A stretch of DNA of 64,000 bases from Panulirus ornatus (lineage: Eukaryota > Arthropoda > Malacostraca > Decapoda > Palinuridae), in assembly GCF_036320965.1 (NCBI RefSeq), contig NC_092242.1, positions 64,687,520 to 64,751,519 on the forward strand, given 5' to 3'. How positions within the stretch are numbered: the first letter of the stretch is position 1; the number at the start of each line of letters is the position of its first letter. The translations under genes were made by a program, and so were the position numbers. The notes below the pieces were generated by a model, which saw only the letters and a list, made by a program, of their open reading frames with translations, was not told the origin of the DNA and did no database searches. Positions 58,480-64,000 of the stretch are shown in pieces.

Positions 58480-59215
58480 ATCAGAAAATGATACACACTG
58501 GACTGATGATCCACCGACGGCAATAAAGCGCGAAAAAGTTACATATTTCACGAGTTTCTCGACCGTGTCTGCATCCCCAGTGTGGCCAACCATTGCTGCC
58601 CGGAGCACTTCGGAAGACGGAGGGAGGAGGCGCTGTCGGGTTATGCCCAGCGTATGCCTTTACCTCGAACCAGAACTCTCCCAGTCGGTGTAATCAGACG
58701 ACACACCAATGTCTTTCCCCTTGTGTGCTGGAGGCTTACATCACACCACCAACCCGCCGCAGGGGTGAGTAGGTCCAGATGGTTGGAGGTAATGGTGATG
58801 GACGTCTTTTCTTCAGTGTTGTGTCTGGAAGGGAAGTGAGTTCTGGAGGGCTGTCAGGGAATTTGGGAGGGAGGGGATCTTTTGGAGGGTTGTTCTCCTC
58901 AGGCATGTGGTGCAGGAGAAGGAGAGGAAAAAAAAAAAAAAAGAGGTAATAACCGCTTCTAGTCTCAACTGCCGATCAAGTTATCTTAACGATCATTAGG
59001 TCATGAAGGTGGACACCTCACCCACTGGGGTGGACGGTCACTGAAAAAAAACCCAGTGGGTATTTTTTGGCTTCACTGCCACCGTGCGTAATCCTCTCCC
59101 CTCTTACGGGTTCCCAGGGGCAGCATACGACGGGGAGGTGTTCTCTACACGACTTCTCAGGTCCTCAGTGGCAAAGAGCTTGTATACACAAGCCTTCAAC
59201 GTTTACCTCGATGCT
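58480..59215 (-). other. Intron, nothing recognised
   Basis: G-rich patch at 58780-58920 and a poly(A) at 58929-58942; no exon with fitting phase. Confidence 0.4.
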
Positions 59216-59219
59216 CCAC

Positions 59220-59365
59220 TGGGTGTGTGTGTGTTTATGTATTCGCCAGGTCAAAGGCAAGCAAAGGGGCCTCTTGTCAATAACAGCCTATTCTCTGGCG
59301 CGCTATTACCGGCAGGGGGTCGAGTGTGTGTGTTCGCAGGGTGCCATTACTGGCACAGGGCGGGG

Positions 59366-59430
<65 letters not shown>

Positions 59431-59480
59431 TCTGAATGTATGTGCGCATTTATTGTGACGTGTTCTGTTGGTGCGCGTCC
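59220..59480 (+). repeat. Family B copy with (GT)31
   Basis: A short (GT)n at 59223-59232, 'CCTCTTGTCAATAACAGCC', a mutated hairpin (GCGCTATTACCGGCAG, 59300-59315), the exact hairpin GTGCCATTACTGGCAC at 59341-59356, then (GT)n at 59368-59429 and 'GTGTTCTGTTGGTG'. Confidence 0.7.
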
Positions 59481-59736
59481 CCGTCCAAATAAAAAAAAAA
59501 AAAAAAAAATCGGGTGGTTTTTTTTTTACCCCGCAAAAAAAAAACCTCTGCTTCTGAAAACATAACGAAAAAAAAAAAAGGATTTAATTTCAAGTCTGCT
59601 CAGAGAAGAATACCTTGTTTCTGGGGCATTGCTGAAGGGAAGACATATCCTGCAATGCCGTAATGTTGGGTCTCCCGAGATACCCCGCGACGTATTGGTG
59701 TTCTGAGGAAGGGGTGTAGAGCGCACACACACTGGC

Positions 59737-59737
<1 letters not shown>

Positions 59738-59805
<68 letters not shown>
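59738..59805. repeat. (GA)n array, 68 bp
   Basis: Pure GA repeat on the + strand. Confidence 0.97.
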
Positions 59806-59808
<3 letters not shown>

Positions 59809-59979
59809 TGCGAAATGGCGTCTTAATACTATTTGGCAGAGAAACATAAAAGGAAGGAAGGAGAGATGATTAAGAGTTAGGGGAGGGGTTAAGGGAGAGT
59901 AAGAAAGGGGCCAAGAAAGGGTGCATGAGACAATGATAATCAGGGACACCTGGTGGTGGTGGTGAGGGGTGGACAGGGC

Positions 59980-59981
<2 letters not shown>

Positions 59982-60059
<78 letters not shown>
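59982..60059. repeat. (GA)n array, 78 bp
   Basis: Pure GA repeat on the + strand; follows a short (TGG)n. Confidence 0.97.
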
Positions 60060-60062
<3 letters not shown>

Positions 60063-60660
60063 CACGCGAAGGCCAGCAAATTTGTTGCATTACTTCCGAA
60101 ACTTTGAGAATCCTGCCTCCATTATTGTGGGCAAAAAAAAGTTCTCAGTCTATTAAGCCAAGGATATACATTTTTCCTTTTTTTTATTTTTCTTTCTTAC
60201 TTTCTTACCACTTTTCCACTGTCCTCACCGTAACGATCAAGAGGATCTGATCCATGAGGCAAGCACTCTCAGCTACTTACTTCGGGGTAAAAATGAGTTC
60301 ACCAAGTTCCTCTGAAGGAAAAGGAATAAAAACGCGTACACGAACACGGTTGCTGGGGAGGCACCAGCCAGCCACACAGACACCACGGGTCTCAAAAGCC
60401 GAGGGAGGGAGGGTCTTACTGGGGGAGACTCCGTCATGACACTGTTGGAGGAATTCGCAGAGGACGAATTTTAAACGTGTTCGAGAAGCCGGGTGTGTAG
60501 TGTTGCAAAGGAGGAAGAGGAGAAAAGTAAGAAAGAAAACGAAGGAAGAAAGAAAAAGATAATAAAGAGGAAGAAAAAACATGAAAGAAGAAAAATGAAG
60601 AATGGCTGTGTGCAACCCTCTCCATAAGACAAAAATAAATAACAATTAAGACAAAGCTGA

Positions 60661-61020
60661 TGTACTTACCAGGTACCTGATGTACTCACCAGACACCTGA
60701 TGTACTCACCAGACACCTGATGTACTCACCAGACACCTGATGTACTCACAGGACACCTGATGTACTCACCAGACACCTGATGTACTCACCAGACACCTGA
60801 TGTACTCACAGGACACCTGATGTACTCACAGGACACCTAATGTACTCACCAAACACCTGATGTACTCACAAAACACCTGATGTACTCACAAGACACCTGA
60901 TGCACTCACCAGACACCAGATGTACTCACAAGACACCTGATGTACTCACAAGACACCTGATGTACTCACCAGACACCTGATGTACTCACCAGACACCTGA
61001 TGTACTCACCAGGTAGGAGA
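60661..61020 (-). repeat. 20-bp minisatellite of 18 units made from a 5' splice site
   Basis: Eighteen units of exactly 20 bases with no indels. On the gene strand the consensus is GTGAGTACATCAGGTGTCTG, so each unit carries GTGAGT (one, at the far end, GTAAGT). The unit nearest the exon contains the real donor CCTG|GTGAGT at 61004-61009 and its last ten bases are exon. The far unit (60661-60680) again reads GTACCTG|GTAAGTACA, closer to the exon edge than the inner units are. Variation is limited to a few positions (CACCAG, CACAGG, CACAAG). Confidence 0.95.
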
Positions 61021-61072
61021 ATCTGTTCTTCCGTCTGATGAAGCAGAGAACCAGGAGTCCCGTCAAGATGAG
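61010..61072 (-). CDS. ENTREP-like: Exon of ENTREP-like protein: second membrane segment
   Basis: A 63-nt exon between acceptor GTTGCAG (CAG at 61073-61075) and donor CCTG|GTGAGT. It reads 'LILTGLLVLCFIRRKNRFSY' plus L: twelve hydrophobic residues, a basic turn (RRKNR) and the start of the next helix. Phase 0 on both sides, so it joins 'IKVSGCLCLLC' of the 41335-41512 exon directly. A helix ending in a basic turn and leading straight into the next helix is what FAM189 proteins show between their second and third membrane segments (family knowledge). It is the first exon of this gene found in the window; the first membrane segment is not seen up to 64000. Its donor is the template of the adjoining minisatellite. 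Confidence 0.8.
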
Positions 61073-61079
61073 CTGCAAC

Positions 61080-61815
61080 GCAGAGAGAGGGAGAGAAAAA
61101 AAAGCTAAGTTACCCTTCAAAGCCAGTCGGCTACGGTAAAACTCATGCTATTTGGCGGATCTAAAAACACTGAATGATTGAATTAATGCTCACTTAACAT
61201 TAGGTTATATAAATAGTCGTACGTTAGATAAAATCAATCACACGTTAATACATATCCAATTTCAATATTACATCACATAAAATATCGAATGTATTAGCCT
61301 TATATACTTAACAAACTGCAACGAGTTATCATATTCAAATATTACATCTTAATTGTATTAGCTTTGAATAAATATCAAACTTAGCTGCAACACATTATCA
61401 CATTCAAATATTAAATCTTAATTGTATTAGCTTTAAATAAATATCAAACTTTATATATACATATATAAAATCTTAATTGAAATCCATGTATTAACACTGA
61501 GTATATGTCTAAATATATATGGTACTCACAGGGAACATATTTTATGTATTAGTTCGAAACTAATATCAGTTCGTAACATCTCAAGATCTATACTGTGATA
61601 TACTGACAACTTTATCTAATTAGCATTCACATGTGTGTTTAAACCACTGGATTTAGCAGCAATTCAAAGCACGATGCTGCGTAACAAAACTGTAACAGGT
61701 GAGGTAAGCGTCAAACATAAAAGGACAACAAAATCCAAGGATTGCGTACTCGGCTGGATTTAAAAAGGCCATCCATCGACTTGTATACAGTCGGGGTAAC
61801 ATTCGCTCTACAAAC
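61080..61815 (-). other. Intron, AT-rich, nothing recognised
   Basis: Two similar phrases 'ATTGTATTAGCTTTRAATAA' near 61354 and 61422 suggest a local duplication of about 68 bases. No exon seen. Confidence 0.45.
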
Positions 61816-61817
61816 GC

Positions 61818-61820
<3 letters not shown>

Positions 61821-61880
<60 letters not shown>

Positions 61881-61889
61881 TGTGTGTGT
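61821..61889. repeat. (CT)n-(GT)n compound array
   Basis: (TC)21 followed by (GT)13. Confidence 0.95.
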
Positions 61890-62045
61890 ACAGACTCACG
61901 AAGAAAAAGTTAAGAGACGGACTTACGCGGATTAGATCTGCTAAATGCACGATAAACACGGACATTCATCAACAGTTTCCGCGCGCGAGGTTCACTGCCT
62001 CCCTTGACATAATCCTCCTGACGAAGGAACAGCAGGAGAGGGGAA

Positions 62046-62073
62046 AACAACAACAACAACAACAACAACAACA
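62046..62073. repeat. (CAA)n short array
   Basis: Nine CAA units; explains the Gln run of the frame across it. Confidence 0.9.
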
Positions 62074-62079
62074 ATTCTC

Positions 62080-62453
62080 TGTCGATATCAGACGAGGTCC
62101 CTGGCTTTATCACCGCCCACTGGTACACAGCCACAGAACTGAACTGGTGATTATACTCATGAGTGCGGTCCGGTCTGCTAACCTTCCCATGTCATAAACA
62201 CTCAAAACGCGAATTCCTTACTTCTGAAACAAAATGGATGGTTCCTTAGGCTCTTAAGGCACTATACAGTACCTGGGTCATGAGGCTTCCTACGTCTATC
62301 AATCGACCGCAAAATCCTTAACACGTTCTTCAAGCATTGTACTCAATCCTAATACCAGGTACACAGTGTCCATGTACGTATCACATAGTATAAAGAAAAA
62401 AATATATAAACATTAAGTTACTGATGACCAAGATATTCTTATATAATTCCCCT

Positions 62454-62455
<2 letters not shown>
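62080..62455 (-). other. Intron or upstream DNA, nothing recognised
   Basis: No exon encoding a first membrane segment could be found here or up to 64000. Confidence 0.35.

Positions 62456-62456
<1 letters not shown>

Positions 62457-62522
<66 letters not shown>
62457..62522. repeat. (TA)n array, 66 bp
   Basis: Pure TA repeat. Confidence 0.95.
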
Positions 62523-62528
<6 letters not shown>

Positions 62529-62853
62529 TTCTCTGTTCTTATAATCTATTTCCTTCAGAAAAGCACATGAACTCAAAACACCACAGTTATCCTCCCTAGT
62601 CCACAACACACAAAATAACGCCTAAGAATAACGCCAACGCTCTTGTAATTCGATGTTCCAACAGCATAAATGTTCTGCATATAAATTTCCAGTGAGAGAA
62701 TGTTGTTTTCGGGATCATTTCAACGCAAATGTGCTACGCTAGAGCATCATGGAAGCTCTAATGTTAAAAGGTTAGTAAGGCTTGGGTGGTCGGGGTATTA
62801 ATACCGGCAAGGATACATAACCTCAGACTGGGCAAGAATCGTCACCAGTGGAC

Positions 62854-62979
<126 letters not shown>

Positions 62980-62986
62980 GCTAGTT

Positions 62987-63092
62987 CGCCTTTCCTAAGC
63001 GCTTTCGTGTATTACCACATCTTCAGAGGACTAGTTACAGAGCGATCCGTAGCTACTTCTCAGAAGATATGGTAATACACGAATGTATGCAC
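62987..63092 (+). repeat. Family F copy 2 with 21-bp hairpin arms
   Basis: Left arm 63004-63024 (TTCGTGTATTACCACATCTTC) is, with one mismatch, the reverse complement of the right arm 63063-63083. The spacer is 38 bases. The left half also occurs at 46055-46105. Confidence 0.75.
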
Positions 63093-63099
63093 CTATATC

Positions 63100-63660
63100 T
63101 AACAATGATAATGTTAATGTAACAATATCAGTAATGATAAATGATCCAACCATTCGCCACCTAATCCATCTAATCTAAACTGACAATATTCGGGAGGCGC
63201 AAATCCACAAGACAATTAAGAAATCCCTAACGTGTTTTGGTATTTGTAATTATGTCACAACAGGCTTGACAAAATGATTAGGTGCATGAAATAAGCCATT
63301 TCATGCGTGCAGGAGCGGCATAAATGGAAAATTACGTGCCCAATTACAGTGCATAAAGTTAGGTGTGCAAATTATATTAAAAAAAAATAATATGAGACAT
63401 AAATTCAAATTAGTAAAGCTACACAGCTATTTTTCCCCACCTTTGTAAGGTGATAATGTAGGTTCTACTTACAACGGAAGCGAAGCTTTCTAAATATCAG
63501 AATTAGAGTACTTATGACGTTAATTACTAGGGGACAAAAGACAATTAGAAAATGTCTCAACTAGGATGAAACTTTGAACAAAGACGTAAACGTTCCAGAA
63601 AAATGCAAGAGAACCAGGATATAATCCTGCAGTAAGTTATTACAAGTTATGAAAACAAAT
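63100..63660 (-). other. AT-rich DNA, nothing recognised
   Basis: No exon, array or known repeat noticed before the last (TA)n. Confidence 0.4.
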
Positions 63661-63661
63661 A

Positions 63662-63665
63662 ATAT

Positions 63666-63752
<87 letters not shown>
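63662..63752. repeat. (TA)n array, 91 bp
   Basis: One phase slip near 63676; runs into the LINE at ATTTG. Confidence 0.95.
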
Positions 63753-63757
<5 letters not shown>

Positions 63758-64000
63758 TATGGATGGGGTTGTTAGGGAGGTAAATGCAAGAGTCCTGGAA
63801 AGAGGGGCAAGTATGAAATCTGTTGGGGATGAGAGAGCTTGGGAAGTGAGTCAGTTGTTGTTCGCTGATGATACAGCGCTGGTGGCTGATTCATGTGAGA
63901 AACTGCAGAAGCTGGTGACTGAGTTTGGTAAAGTGTGTGGAAGAAGAAAGTTAAGAGTAAATGTGAATAAGAGCAAGGTTATTAGGTACAGTAGGGTTGA
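63751..64000 (+). mobile_element. 5'-truncated LINE entering the right edge
   Basis: Open frame 'LFMDGVVREVNARVLERGAS', 'LLFADDTALVADS' (catalytic FADD), 'CGRRKLRVNVNKSKVIRYSR', nearly identical to the 47446-48497 copy. Its first LINE base follows, in LINE order, directly on the last base of the 48498-48888 piece. It continues beyond the window. Confidence 0.85.

Noticed and set aside
60661..61020. CRISPR-like array
   Set aside because: Units are contiguous 20-bp repeats without unique spacers; the same holds for the 16-, 29- and 65-bp arrays.

Overview
The window looks like nuclear DNA of an arthropod, most probably a decapod crustacean. It has spliced genes with GT-AG introns of up to about 19 kb. 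It has a very high density of long (TA)n, (GA/CT)n and (GT/CA)n arrays, many broken copies of one non-LTR retrotransposon, and several short dispersed repeats. The species cannot be named from the sequence alone.

Only two protein-coding genes are supported. At the left edge (163-669, + strand) is the last coding exon of an unidentified gene whose C-terminus is rich in His and Pro. From 61072 down to 21163 (- strand) six exons, each joining the next in a consistent reading phase, encode about 885-903 residues of a multi-pass membrane protein. It has the layout of the FAM189/ENTREP family: a membrane segment, a short basic turn, a second membrane segment, a Cys-containing loop, a last membrane segment, then a long cytoplasmic tail with a PPPY WW-domain ligand. 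The first exon or exons (N-terminus and first membrane segment) were not found and probably lie beyond 64000. The two genes point toward each other.

Region by region: 670-14150 is AT-rich, with old repeat relics and little else. 14150-19500 holds endonuclease and reverse-transcriptase fragments of a LINE, including a roughly 3.9-kb inverted duplication with a 22-nt loop. 21163-25943 holds the last three exons of the membrane protein. From about 25 kb to the right end (mostly introns of that gene) the repeat content changes sharply: at least twenty (TA)n arrays, many (GA)n and (GT)n arrays, young copies of a SINE-like element, and further LINE pieces at 47.4-48.9 kb and 63.75-64 kb. Several minisatellites with 16-, 20-, 21-, 29-, 42- and 65-bp periods are also present.

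The strongest unusual signals are these. (1) An 18-unit, 20-bp minisatellite at 60661-61020 is built from the exon's own 5' splice site, so 18 potential GTRAGT donors stand in a row. (2) The large inverted duplication at 15.47-19.33 kb. (3) The 3' tail of the SINE-like element matches the 3' tail of the LINE, and both sit repeatedly inside (TA)n. (4) A LINE copy carries an inversion that fits twin priming, with its outer breakpoint at a TTTAAT/(TA)n microhomology. (5) About 13 nuclear-receptor half-sites of one orientation lie within 390 bp, including perfect DR1 and DR3 spacings.
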